DNA from: an uncultured Clostridium sp.
Lineage (GTDB): Bacteria; Bacillota; Clostridia; Clostridiales; Clostridiaceae
Assembly (NCBI GenBank): GCA_900547475.1
Contig: URGW01000007.1
Span: 33,235 to 97,234, forward strand
Direction: 5' to 3'
DNA length: 64,000 nt
Below the pieces are notes generated by a model. The model was not told the DNA's origin, made no database searches, and was given only the letters and a program-made list of their open reading frames with translations. Shown here one piece after another: positions 47,032 to 58,126 of the stretch; positions within the stretch are counted from its first letter, which is position 1; each line of letters opens with the position of its first letter. Both the position numbers and the translations under genes were made by a program.

Positions 47032-47754
47032 ATGGGGAAAAGTGTTAAAGAAAGACTAGATGAAACTATTAAGCGTGATAAAAGAGAAATTAATGAAGAG
47101 GATAATAATATGAAGCCGAAGGAAAATAAAGAAACAAATGTAGAAGATTTTATGAATAAAAAAATTAAAGAGATGATAGGTGATGATGAGCAAAAGCTAA
47201 AAGAAGATAATGAAAGTGATGATTTTGAAGAGGATTTTCAAGAAGAATTTGAAGAAAAATCATCTAATGTAAAAAAAGTAATTGTAATTCTTTTAGTACT
47301 AATAATATCACTTTCAACAATATTAGTATTATGGAGTAATGGCTATGAAATAGTTAATTTTGCATTTGATAAAGTAAGTGAAATTAATGAAGAAAAAAAT
47401 TCGGAAAAGAAAAATGAAGTTGTAGAAAGTGAAGGTGTGGCACAAGCAACTATGGATTTAACTCAATGTTATCAGACAGTTCATCATATGGCTAATACTA
47501 TAATAATAGCTGATGATGGTCAAATATGGGGTCAAAATGAGATTACTAGAGAAGCTGTTACTCAAATGGTTAATGAATTAAAAGGTAGAGATGATTATCT
47601 TTCCGATGAATTAAAAAAATGGTTAGAATTAGATTTTTCAAATGGCGTTGAAGTTCATAATTATGTATGGGATAAACTTGACGGGAATATAGGAAAAGCT
47701 AAGGATTTAAATCAAGAAAAAATTCAACAAGTAATTAAATCTATGACGGAATAA
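47032..47754 (+). CDS. Single-pass membrane protein of unknown function (DUF6241-like)
   Basis: A 240-residue protein. A long, highly charged cytoplasmic N-terminus (about residues 1-80, very rich in Glu, Asp and Lys) is followed by one membrane helix (VIVILLVLIISLSTILVLW). An extracellular domain of about 115 residues follows, containing YQTVHHMANTIIIADDGQIW. That C-terminal region resembles the domain of unknown function DUF6241, an assignment from memory. The ATG has GGGAGGGG upstream. It lies between a cell-wall carboxypeptidase and pgi; envelope localisation is the only solid inference. Confidence 0.8.
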   Translation: MGKSVKERLDETIKRDKREINEEDNNMKPKENKETNVEDFMNKKIKEMIGDDEQKLKEDNESDDFEEDFQEEFEEKSSNVKKVIVILLVLIISLSTILVLWSNGYEIVNFAFDKVSEINEEKNSEKKNEVVESEGVAQATMDLTQCYQTVHHMANTIIIADDGQIWGQNEITREAVTQMVNELKGRDDYLSDELKKWLELDFSNGVEVHNYVWDKLDGNIGKAKDLNQEKIQQVIKSMTE

Positions 47755-47837
47755 ATTATAGTTAAAATTGTTAGTATAAGAAAAATTGTGATATAATAAA
47801 TATTGTTAAAAATCCCACATTATTTGGAGGTATGAAA

Positions 47838-49190
47838 ATGAAAAATGGTTTAAGTTTAGATTTATCAAAAGTTCAACCATATGCATCTTTATGTGAATTA
47901 GATAAGATGGAAGGTATGGTTAAGTGGGCTCATGATACAATTCATGAAGGTACAGGAGCTGGTAACGACTTTTTAGGATGGGTTGACCTACCAGTTGATT
48001 ATGACAAAGAAGAATTTGAAAGAATACAAGCTGCAGCTAAGAAAATTCAATCAAATTCAGATGTGTTAGTTGTTATAGGAATAGGTGGTTCATACCTTGG
48101 AGCAAGAGCTGCTATAGAAATGTTAACAAACAATTTCTATAATGTATTACCAAATAACAAGAGAAAGACTCCGAAGGTATTCTTTGTTGGAAATAATATA
48201 AGTTCAACATATATATCAGAATTATTTGAAGCTATAGAAGGATTAGATGTATCTGTTAATGTTATATCTAAATCAGGTACTACAACTGAACCTGCAATAG
48301 CATTTAGATTATTTAAAGACTTCATGGAAAAGAAATATGGAATTGAAGGAGCAAAAGAAAGAATATTTGCTACTACTGATAAGGAAAGAGGAGCATTAAA
48401 AGGTTTAGCTGATCAAATGGGGTATGAAACTTTTGTTGTTCCAGATAATGTTGGTGGAAGATTTTCTGTTTTAACTGCAGTTGGTTTATTACCAATCGCA
48501 GCGGCTGGAATAAATATTGAAGAAATGATGCAAGGAGCTGCTGATGCAAGAGAAATTTACTCTAATCCTTCATTAAAGGAAAATGCTTGTTACCAATATG
48601 CTGCTATGAGAAATGCTTTATATAATAAAGGTAAAGCAGTAGAAGTTTTAGTTAACTATGAACCAGCATTACACTATTTCAATGAATGGTGGAAACAATT
48701 ATATGGAGAATCAGAAGGTAAGGATCAAAAGGGTATATTCCCAGCAGCAGTTGATTTCTCAACTGACTTACATTCAATGGGACAATTCATTCAAGATGGT
48801 AATAGAATAATTTTTGAAACAGTTCTTAATGTAGAAAAGGCTACTAAAGAAATAGTTATAGAAGCTTCTGAAAATGATGCAGATGGATTAAACTTCTTAG
48901 CAGGAAAGACTGTTGATTTCGTTAATAAGAAGGCATTCCAAGGAACTTTATTAGCTCATAATGATGGTGGAGTACCAAATATGGTATTAAATATTCCAGA
49001 ATTAAGCCCATACTACTTTGGACAATTAGTTTATTTCTTTGAAAAAGCTTGTGGAATAAGTGGATACTTATTAGGGGTAAATCCATTTGACCAACCAGGA
49101 GTTGAAGCTTACAAGAAAAATATGTTTGCTTTACTTGGTAAGCCAGGTTATGAAGAATTAAAAGCTGAATTAGAATCTAGATTAAAATAA
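47838..49190 (+). CDS. pgi: Glucose-6-phosphate isomerase
   Basis: A 450-residue glycolytic enzyme interconverting glucose-6-phosphate and fructose-6-phosphate. Short bacterial-type Pgi. Conserved segments: [48 protein letters not shown], and a C-terminal [21 protein letters not shown] 47838 is preferred over ATG 47832, because GGAGG ends only one base before the latter. The next gene begins 12 bases after its stop. Confidence 0.98.
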   Translation: MKNGLSLDLSKVQPYASLCELDKMEGMVKWAHDTIHEGTGAGNDFLGWVDLPVDYDKEEFERIQAAAKKIQSNSDVLVVIGIGGSYLGARAAIEMLTNNFYNVLPNNKRKTPKVFFVGNNISSTYISELFEAIEGLDVSVNVISKSGTTTEPAIAFRLFKDFMEKKYGIEGAKERIFATTDKERGALKGLADQMGYETFVVPDNVGGRFSVLTAVGLLPIAAAGINIEEMMQGAADAREIYSNPSLKENACYQYAAMRNALYNKGKAVEVLVNYEPALHYFNEWWKQLYGESEGKDQKGIFPAAVDFSTDLHSMGQFIQDGNRIIFETVLNVEKATKEIVIEASENDADGLNFLAGKTVDFVNKKAFQGTLLAHNDGGVPNMVLNIPELSPYYFGQLVYFFEKACGISGYLLGVNPFDQPGVEAYKKNMFALLGKPGYEELKAELESRLK

Positions 49191-49202
49191 TTATTTTATA
49201 AT

Positions 49203-49646
49203 ATGAAGATTATAGTTGATGGAGATGCCTGTCCAGGTATCTCCATTATTACAAATATAGCAAAGAAGTATGAGCTAGAAGTTATAATTTATTGTGATAT
49301 TAATCATTACATAACAGTAAATTATGGAGAAGTTAGAGTTGTTGATAGTGGATTTCAAAGTGTTGATATGAAGGTAGTAAATGAATGTAGTAATGGTGAT
49401 ATTATAGTTTCTCAAGATTATGGTGTTGCTGCTATTTGTTTAGGTAAGAAAGCTAATGTAATTAGTCCTAAGGGATATATTTACACAAATGAAAATATTG
49501 GAGCTATGTTAGAGCAAAGGCATTTATCTCAAAAGATAAGACGAGGTGGAGGAAAAACTCCTAATGCTAAAAAAAGAACTATAGAAGATGATAATAGATT
49601 ACAAAATAATTTATTATATTTAATAAAAGATAAAAATATAGAATAA
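49203..49646 (+). CDS. YaiI/YqxD family protein (DUF188)
   Basis: A 147-residue conserved protein of the UPF0178/DUF188 family, PIN-like. MKIIVDGDACPG at the N-terminus, NGDIIVSQDYGVAAICLGKKA in the middle and KIRRGGGKTPNAKKRTIEDD near the C-terminus are family signatures. The conserved acidic residues suggest a nuclease-like fold, but no function is established. There is no clear ribosome site, so translation may be coupled to pgi, whose stop lies 12 bases upstream. Confidence 0.93.
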   Translation: MKIIVDGDACPGISIITNIAKKYELEVIIYCDINHYITVNYGEVRVVDSGFQSVDMKVVNECSNGDIIVSQDYGVAAICLGKKANVISPKGYIYTNENIGAMLEQRHLSQKIRRGGGKTPNAKKRTIEDDNRLQNNLLYLIKDKNIE

Positions 49647-49796
49647 GCTGTAGAAATATATCTATAGTTTGTTCTTTTTTTTATATATATTAGACAAATT
49701 TCAGTTTTTATTTTAAATAGGAAATAGTATAATTTAAATAGAAAATTATGTAAATAACGGCAGTTTAATATATAGGAAATGGTGAGGTGGAGAGAG

Positions 49797-51797
49797 ATGA
49801 AAGAGGTTTTAATTGATTTTGACAATAAAAGCCCTGCTGACTTAAATAAAAATATAAATATTGCAGCATTTTTAACTGAAAATGATGATGTTGAATATAA
49901 GTTTATGGAAGGGATTGAGGGGATATGGAAGCCTATACAAGACTTTTCAAAAAGCAATATTTGTACGTGGAAACCTGCTAAACCAGGGAAGTATATGATA
50001 ATGGTTCAAGGGAAATCGACTAATTGTAAAAATGCATATGACTATCTTGGTAGATCAGAATATGAAATAGTAGAAAATTCAAAGTTGATTAATAAAGTTG
50101 AAATAGATAAAAATAAAATAAATGTAGGAGAAAAGCTACATATTAATGTTAGTACTAGTGAAGAGTTAGTACTATATAGGTTTTGGATAAAAGGAAAAAA
50201 GGATTGGGAAATTTTAAGGGATTACAATACAGAAAATGAGTTTACTTTTACAGCTACAAATCCAGGGAAGATGGAAGTATTAATAGAATGCAAAAATGTA
50301 CAATCTGAAAGAAATGTTGATGATTTTACAACTGTAAAGTTTGAAGTTAAGGATTTAGAAAACATAGAAATAACAAACTTTTTATGTTTAACTCAAAATA
50401 TGTTGGTTAATGAAGAGTTAATTTTTAAGGTTGAAGCTAATTATGAAAAAAATAGACCGCTATTATATAAATTTTTAAAGATAAACAAAGAAGGACGAGT
50501 TACTTGTATTCAAGATTTTTCTTCTAAGAGTATGGTTACTTTTAAAGAAAAATTACCAGGTGAATATAAGTTATTATGTTATGTAAGAGATATGTTCTCA
50601 ACAAATTCTTTTGATGATAGAGCTGTTATTGTTTATAATGTAGATCCATATAATAAGGTTAAGATTAGATCGTTTAAAAGTGATATTAAATCACCACAAG
50701 CAGTTGGAACTGAAGTTAATTTATTAGCTTTAGTAGATGGAGGAAGAGAATTATTATATAGATATATTATAGAAGGTCCTGTTTCTGAAGATAGTGGATA
50801 TATAAGGGGAAATGAGTTTATATGGGAGCCTAGAGATGAGGGGAAATATAAGATAACTCTTAAAGTTAAAGATATTTCATTTGGAGGAGATCATGAAGAT
50901 ATAAAATCTATTCAATATGAAATTTATAATAAAGGGGAAAAGCCTGTTAGAATAGTTGATGTTAAATGTGATAAAGGAAAAAGATGTATAATAGGTGAAA
51001 CTATAAATATTAAGGTTAAAACAGATGGAGGAATTAAGCCTATATATAAATTTACAATATATAAAAATGGTATTCAGAAAGAGAATATAGATTATGGAGC
51101 TAATAATTGGATTAACTTTATACCGGAGGAAGCTGGAGAATATGAAGTTGATATTAAGATAAAAGATGAATTTTCTTCAAAAGATTATGATGCATCAACA
51201 TCTTTATTTATTCAAGCAAAAGATTATATAGCAGCAGATATTGATTATATTTTATTAAATAGTAAAGAAACTTACTTAGTAGGAGACATAATTAATATTG
51301 AGACAATTATTAAAAATACAAAAGATGTTTTAACTAAATTTGTAACAAAAATAAATGGATATGAAGTAGAAAATACTGAATTTATAGATGAAAAATCAAT
51401 AAAGATAAAACCTAAGTGTCCTGGAAAATATACTTTTGTAATATACGCAAAAAATGTGAAATCTACTGAAGAATATGATAGCAAAAGAGAAGTTTCTATT
51501 TATGTTCATGAAGTTATGCCTGTAAATTCAACAAAATTACAGATTTCATCTAATGATTTAGAAATAGGAAAAGAAGTGACTTTTGAAGCCGTATCAGAAG
51601 GCGGAAAAGAGGTATGTTACGAATTTTATATTATGATAAATGGTGAATGGGTTTTAGCACAAGGATATAGTAGGAAAAATTATTATACATTTGTTCCATT
51701 TAAGAGTGGTAAGTATAGAGTACTAGTTTTAGATAAAAGTTTTCATAAAGATACTCCATATGAAGATTATGATACTATCGATTTTGAAATTAAATAA
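49797..51797 (+). CDS. Large triple-tyrosine-motif repeat protein without signal peptide
   Basis: A 666-residue protein made of about seven beta-sandwich-like repeats of 90-100 residues. Each carries aromatic landmarks such as YRFWIKGKKDWEIL, LLYRYIIEG and WEPRDEGKYKITLKVKD, the pattern of Y_Y_Y (triple tyrosine) domains. These are normally extracellular sensor modules next to histidine kinases. Here there is no signal peptide, membrane helix or kinase, so the protein appears cytoplasmic. ATG 49797 has GTGAGGTGGAGAG upstream; ATG 49779 lacks a site. Monocistronic. Function unknown. Confidence 0.85.
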   Translation: MKEVLIDFDNKSPADLNKNINIAAFLTENDDVEYKFMEGIEGIWKPIQDFSKSNICTWKPAKPGKYMIMVQGKSTNCKNAYDYLGRSEYEIVENSKLINKVEIDKNKINVGEKLHINVSTSEELVLYRFWIKGKKDWEILRDYNTENEFTFTATNPGKMEVLIECKNVQSERNVDDFTTVKFEVKDLENIEITNFLCLTQNMLVNEELIFKVEANYEKNRPLLYKFLKINKEGRVTCIQDFSSKSMVTFKEKLPGEYKLLCYVRDMFSTNSFDDRAVIVYNVDPYNKVKIRSFKSDIKSPQAVGTEVNLLALVDGGRELLYRYIIEGPVSEDSGYIRGNEFIWEPRDEGKYKITLKVKDISFGGDHEDIKSIQYEIYNKGEKPVRIVDVKCDKGKRCIIGETINIKVKTDGGIKPIYKFTIYKNGIQKENIDYGANNWINFIPEEAGEYEVDIKIKDEFSSKDYDASTSLFIQAKDYIAADIDYILLNSKETYLVGDIINIETIIKNTKDVLTKFVTKINGYEVENTEFIDEKSIKIKPKCPGKYTFVIYAKNVKSTEEYDSKREVSIYVHEVMPVNSTKLQISSNDLEIGKEVTFEAVSEGGKEVCYEFYIMINGEWVLAQGYSRKNYYTFVPFKSGKYRVLVLDKSFHKDTPYEDYDTIDFEIK

Positions 51798-51811
51798 TTA
51801 CAAAAAATGTA

Positions 51812-51865
51812 TGTGCCTCCGGGGATAATCCAATATATGGATTATCCCTGGAGGCTATGTTTTTA
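51812..51865 (+). terminator. Terminator after triple-tyrosine protein
   Basis: GCCTCCGGGGATAATCCA pairs with TGGATTATCCCTGGAGGC and is followed by TATGTTTTT. Unusually G/C-rich for this region. Confidence 0.9.
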
Positions 51866-51929
51866 AATTCTTGCAATTGGGAGATATTAATAATAGAATA
51901 AGCTATATAAAAGTTTTAAGAGGTGTTTT

Positions 51930-52646
51930 ATGGAAAGACTAGATAAGGTACTATCTAATTTAGGTTATGGTACAAGAAAAGAACTTAAGAAAATTTGCAG
52001 AAGTGGATTAGTTGAGGTTAATGGGGAAGTAGCCAAGGATAGTGGAATGCAAGTAGATCCTGAAAATGATAAGATTATAATTAATGGAGAAGAAATTTTC
52101 TATAGAAAGTTTATTTATTTAATGATGAATAAGCCTGATGGAGTAGTATCTGCTACTTATGATAATAGAGATGAAACAGTGATTGATTTATTAGAGGTTG
52201 AGCATCAAGTATTTGAACCATTCCCAGTAGGAAGATTAGATAAAGATACAGTAGGCTTGTTATTATTAACAAATGATGGTGAACTTAATCATAGATTAAT
52301 ATCTCCAAAGTGGAAGGTTGATAAAGTTTATTATGCTAAGATAGATAAGAAAGTTACTGATGAAGATATAAGTAAATTTAAGTCTGGAATAACATTAGAT
52401 GATGGATATGTTTGCAAGGAAGCAAAACTAGAAATATTAAGTGCTACTGACAGTGGTTCTGAAGTTATGGTGACAATTCAAGAAGGTAAATTCCATCAAG
52501 TTAAGAGGATGTTTGAGGCTGTAGGTAAAAAGGTTACATATTTAAAGAGAACTGAGTTTGGTACATTACCATTAGATGAAGATTTAGAAGAAGGCGAATA
52601 TAGAGAGCTTACTAATGAAGAATTGGCTGTATTAAAGAGTTTTTAA
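51930..52646 (+). CDS. rsuA: 16S rRNA pseudouridine synthase, RsuA type
   Basis: A 238-residue RNA-modifying enzyme, expected to form pseudouridine 516 in 16S rRNA. The S4 domain is MERLDKVLSNLGYGTRKELKK. The catalytic Asp is in VGRLDKDTVGLLLLTNDG, and EGKFHQVKRMFEAVGKKV is the RsuA form of the C-terminal motif. It is the second pseudouridine synthase in the window and differs from the RluF-type enzyme at 8254. The start follows AAGAGGTGTTTT. Confidence 0.92.
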   Translation: MERLDKVLSNLGYGTRKELKKICRSGLVEVNGEVAKDSGMQVDPENDKIIINGEEIFYRKFIYLMMNKPDGVVSATYDNRDETVIDLLEVEHQVFEPFPVGRLDKDTVGLLLLTNDGELNHRLISPKWKVDKVYYAKIDKKVTDEDISKFKSGITLDDGYVCKEAKLEILSATDSGSEVMVTIQEGKFHQVKRMFEAVGKKVTYLKRTEFGTLPLDEDLEEGEYRELTNEELAVLKSF

Positions 52647-52718
52647 CGAAAGAAAACAAAAAATGATAGTAAAACATTCATATGTATAAAATTTAGCAAG
52701 ATATTTTTCAAAAATCCC

Positions 52719-52747
52719 TTGCAATATAAAATTTTCTTTACTATAAT
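52719..52747 (+). promoter_or_regulatory. Promoter of candidate C-rich small RNA
   Basis: TTGCAA (52719-52724), 17-base spacer, TATAAT (52742-52747). No coding sequence starts within 320 bases downstream. Confidence 0.65.
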
Positions 52748-52753
52748 ATTAAT

Positions 52754-52843
52754 GCAAGGATAAATAAAAGGAATTAAATAGCCCCCTTTTTATTTATTGC
52801 TTATTGCTGAAGCGCAACCTGGCCCCAAGGGTTGCGTTTTTTT
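52754..52843 (+). ncRNA. Candidate small RNA with C-rich loops
   Basis: About 90 bases between a consensus-like promoter and a strong terminator. The 5' hairpin pairs GATAAATAAAAGG with CCTTTTTATTTATT and exposes GCCCCC. The terminator GCGCAACC/GGGTTGCG with a T-run has the loop GGCCCC. C-rich unpaired stretches of this kind are typical of Firmicute regulatory RNAs that pair with G-rich ribosome sites. The remaining gap to 53074 is A+T-rich with nothing else evident. Confidence 0.6.
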
Positions 52844-53074
52844 GCGTTTAAAAATAAAATCAATAAATTATTTTACTCTGAGATTTTCTTTATCTTAGTA
52901 AAAAGTATTAATTAAATAACTTTTATTATATTATCCTCTTTATATAATAGTTTTTTTAAATTTAATTAATTATGGGAATAATATATACTAACTATGTTAT
53001 AATAATTTTTATATAGATTGTATGTTCGATTAAAGAAGGTAATTTAGTCGTGAAAATGAAGGGAGGATGTTCTT

Positions 53075-55402
53075 TTGGATTTAAAATCTTTACTTAATAA
53101 AGAACAATATGAAGGTGCGATAACTGTAGAAGGGCCTGTACTTATTTTAGCAGGGGCAGGTTCAGGTAAGACTAGAGTTTTAACACATAGAATGGCTCAT
53201 ATGATAGAAGATTTAAATATTTTTCCTTATAAAATATTAGCAATAACATTTACTAATAAAGCTGCTAAAGAAATGCAAGAAAGAGTGCAAGCGCTTATAG
53301 GTGATAAGGCTAATGATATGTGGATATCTACATTTCACTCAACTTGTGTAAGAATACTGAGAAGAGAAATTGAAAAGCTTGGATATAAAAAGAACTTTAC
53401 TATATATGATGGAACTGATCAAAAGACACTTATAAAAGAGTGTATAAAAATTCTTAATATAAATGATAAGGAAATAACTGAACAAGAAATAATGGGTAAG
53501 ATAAGCAAGGCAAAGGATAATATGCAAAGTGCAGATTCTTACTATAGAGAGCATGAAGATAACTTCAGAGAAAAGAAGATTGCTGAAGTTTATAGAATGT
53601 ATCAAAAAAGGTTAAAGGAAAATAATGCTTTAGACTTTGATGATTTAATTTGTAAGACAGTAGAATTATTTAAGAAAGATCAAGAAACATTAGAGTTTTA
53701 TCAAAGAAAATTCCAATATATTATGGTAGATGAGTATCAAGATACAAATGGAGCTCAATACGAACTTGTAACATTACTTGCAGCAAAACATAGAAATATC
53801 TGTGTTGTAGGGGATGATGACCAATGTATTTATGAGTGGCGTGGTGCAGATATAAAAAATATACTTGGATTTGAGAAAGACTATCCAGATGCAAAGGTAA
53901 TAAAGCTTGAGCAAAATTATCGCTCAAAGGCTAATATATTAAATGCAGCTAATGTTGTTATAGTGAACAATGCAAATAGAAAAAGCAAAGTTCTTAGAAC
54001 AGAGCAAGAGTGTGGAAGTAAAATTAAAGTATATAGGGCATATTCTGATAGTGATGAAGGTACATTTGTAGCTAATCAAATAGAAAAAATAAAGAAAGAG
54101 CAAAATAAGCAATATAAAGATTTTGCCATACTTTATAGAACTAATGCTCAATCACGTATATTTGAAGAAAGTTTAAGAAGAGCAGCAATAGCTTATAAGA
54201 TTGTTGGTGGAACTAAGTTCTATGATAGAAAAGAAATTAAAGATATGTTAAGTTATTTAAAAGTTCTAGTTAATCCTTCTGATAGTATAGCTTTAAGAAG
54301 AATAATAAATGTTCCTAAGAGAGGAATTGGAGATGCAACTATACAAAAGGTTTTAGATTTCGCTGAAAGTTATGAATTACCTTTATGGGATGCACTATCA
54401 GAAGTTAGAACTATTCCAACATTAACTGCTAGAAATTGTGCAGGAATTGAAAAGTTTATGGAGCTTATGGAAAATCTAATGGTTATCTCTGAAACAGTAC
54501 CAGTATCACATTTAATTGAGACGATTTTAGAGGATACAGGGTATATTAGAGAACTTGAAGCTTCGAAACAAATTGAAGATAAGAGTAGAATAGAAAACTT
54601 AAAGGAACTTGTATCTGATGCTGTTGACTTTGAGAAAAATTATGAAAAAGAAAAGGAAGCAGGATCAAGTGAATTTGATATAAACAAGACACAATTAGAA
54701 GCTTACTTAGAAAAAGTTTCTTTAGTTCAAGATACAGATAAACTTGATGATGAAGAAGATGAAAATGGTAGCGTTGTTTTAATGACTATTCATAGCGCAA
54801 AGGGATTAGAGTTCCCAGTAGTATTTATGGTAGGTATGGAAAATGGAATATTCCCAGGTCAAGCTTCATTTAATAGTGATGCTGAAATGGAAGAGTCTAG
54901 AAGACTTTGTTATGTTGGGATAACTAGAGCAAAGGAAAACTTATTTATGACATCTGCTGAAGTTAGAAGAGTATTTGGTAGAACAGTAGCTTATCCACAA
55001 TCAGATTTTATTTCTGAAATTAAGCCAGAACTTAGGGAATACGTTACAATTACTGGTGATAGCAAAGATGTAACTACAGCTTCAGGTGCAGGAACAGTAA
55101 ATGGTAGGTTTAAGCCTTCTTACAGCAATCCACATAGTTTAAGAAGTAATTATGGAACTTTTGAAAATAGAAACTTTGGTGGAGTAAATAACTCAGGTTC
55201 AATATCAAATAAAGCTTCATCGACATCTACAATGACTGTTGCAGAAGCTACCATTGGAAGAAAGGTTAAACATGATAAATTTGGTGAAGGAACAATAATT
55301 ACAGTAGCAGATGTAAATGGAGATAAAAAGTTAACAATAGCATTTAATCAACAAGGAGTAAAAATGCTGATGTTATCAATGGCAAAACTAGAGCTTTTAT
55401 AA
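53075..55402 (+). CDS. pcrA: ATP-dependent DNA helicase PcrA/UvrD
   Basis: A 775-residue superfamily 1A 3'-5' helicase acting in repair and in clearing recombination intermediates. Walker A LAGAGSGKTRVLTHR is near residue 28; motif Ia is ITFTNKAAKEMQER; Walker B is MVDEYQDTNGAQYE; GDDDQCIYEWRGADI, NYRS and MTIHSAKGLEFPVVF follow. The divergent C-terminal region ends in a small conserved fold (VKHDKFGEGTIITV), known to bind RNA polymerase in PcrA. The start is TTG with GGGAGGATG upstream. It lies directly upstream of ligA, a common pairing. Confidence 0.98.
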   Translation: MDLKSLLNKEQYEGAITVEGPVLILAGAGSGKTRVLTHRMAHMIEDLNIFPYKILAITFTNKAAKEMQERVQALIGDKANDMWISTFHSTCVRILRREIEKLGYKKNFTIYDGTDQKTLIKECIKILNINDKEITEQEIMGKISKAKDNMQSADSYYREHEDNFREKKIAEVYRMYQKRLKENNALDFDDLICKTVELFKKDQETLEFYQRKFQYIMVDEYQDTNGAQYELVTLLAAKHRNICVVGDDDQCIYEWRGADIKNILGFEKDYPDAKVIKLEQNYRSKANILNAANVVIVNNANRKSKVLRTEQECGSKIKVYRAYSDSDEGTFVANQIEKIKKEQNKQYKDFAILYRTNAQSRIFEESLRRAAIAYKIVGGTKFYDRKEIKDMLSYLKVLVNPSDSIALRRIINVPKRGIGDATIQKVLDFAESYELPLWDALSEVRTIPTLTARNCAGIEKFMELMENLMVISETVPVSHLIETILEDTGYIRELEASKQIEDKSRIENLKELVSDAVDFEKNYEKEKEAGSSEFDINKTQLEAYLEKVSLVQDTDKLDDEEDENGSVVLMTIHSAKGLEFPVVFMVGMENGIFPGQASFNSDAEMEESRRLCYVGITRAKENLFMTSAEVRRVFGRTVAYPQSDFISEIKPELREYVTITGDSKDVTTASGAGTVNGRFKPSYSNPHSLRSNYGTFENRNFGGVNNSGSISNKASSTSTMTVAEATIGRKVKHDKFGEGTIITVADVNGDKKLTIAFNQQGVKMLMLSMAKLELL

Positions 55403-55403
55403 G

Positions 55404-55472
55404 AACTATAAGTGACAAGGGGTAGGCTTAAGATTAAACTCTTAGCTTACCACTTTTAATTTGTAAATGAAG
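55404..55472. repeat. Imperfect hairpin between pcrA and ligA
   Basis: GGTAGGCTTAAGA pairs with TCTTAGCTTACC, flanked by AAGTGACAAG, the same unit as in the SAM-I riboswitch arm. No T-run follows, so it probably does not terminate transcription into ligA. Confidence 0.5.
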
Positions 55473-55486
55473 AAAGGGAGATTTAA

Positions 55487-57472
<1,986 letters not shown>

Positions 57473-57481
57473 TTGATTAAT

Positions 57482-57578
57482 GGGGCTGTCGCACTAAAAA
57501 TTTTATACACAATATATTGTTTTGGAATTAAAAATAAAAACAATATATTCTAGTGTTTATTCTTAATGCGACAGCTTC
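57482..57578. mobile_element. Short inverted-repeat element (MITE-like, IS1182-type ends)
   Basis: A 97-base non-coding element. The left end GGGGCTGTCGCACTAAAAA and the right end (as complement GAAGCTGTCGCATTAAGAAT) share GCTGTCGCA. An inner AATATATTGTTTT on the left is also matched by its complement on the right. G(G)GCTGTCGCA ends are familiar from IS1182-family insertion sequences, so this looks like a transposase-less derivative. A target duplication is not clear. Confidence 0.65.
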
Positions 57579-57585
57579 ACTAATT

Positions 57586-57630
57586 AAAAAAGCAGTTACA
57601 AATAAGCGTTATTTGTAACTGCTTTTTTAA
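57586..57630. terminator. Bidirectional terminator between ligA and convergent gene
   Basis: AAAAAAGCAGTTACAAATAA pairs perfectly with TTATTTGTAACTGCTTTTTT around GCG, giving T-runs on both strands. Confidence 0.93.
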
Positions 57631-57911
57631 TTTATATTATCATCAAATTTTATAATATTATTATCTTCATTAGGTGTTAAATCTTCCATTAAAAAATTTG
57701 TATCTAAAGAAGGTTCATCTTTAGTTGTTATTTTTTCAAGTGATGAAATGCTTTTATTTATTTTTTCAAGTAAAAAAGTTTGAATTCGTTGATTCTTAGC
57801 CATTTTAAGAAAAGCTATGAAAGCCCATATTCCAATAAACATAAAGCAAATCATAAAAATAATAGCTACTGATTGGAAAATTATTTGAACTACTTGTAGT
57901 GCAGTTGTCAT
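57627..57911 (-). CDS. Small single-pass membrane protein (94 aa)
   Basis: Not recognised as a named family. One long hydrophobic stretch (about residues 8-36: IIFQSVAIIFMICFMFIGIW) is followed by a basic segment (KMAKNQRIQ) and an acidic C-terminal tail (PNEDNNIIKFDDN). The N-terminus is therefore probably outside and the tail cytoplasmic. The ATG at 57911 has GGAGGTACT upstream on the minus strand. It is divergent from the solute-binding protein gene at 58127, with about 215 A+T-rich bases between. Confidence 0.7.
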   Translation of the reverse strand: MTTALQVVQIIFQSVAIIFMICFMFIGIWAFIAFLKMAKNQRIQTFLLEKINKSISSLEKITTKDEPSLDTNFLMEDLTPNEDNNIIKFDDNIN

Positions 57912-58126
57912 ATATTAGTACCTCCATAAGTTTATAAAAAGAAATTCATCTTTTTTATTGTATGAGTAATTTTGAGTGACAAAATATAAAATTTTAAATC
58001 TTACTTAAAAGATTATATCATAAATTGGAAATAATTCTATAAAAATATTAATTTATAATTTAAAAGATTAATTCTTAATAATTATGTCTATAATTATAAA
58101 AAAGTATGTAGAAAGGGGAAATAAAT

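Noticed and set aside
57482..57578. Complete insertion sequence
   Set aside because: Only 97 bases with no transposase; at most a non-autonomous derivative.
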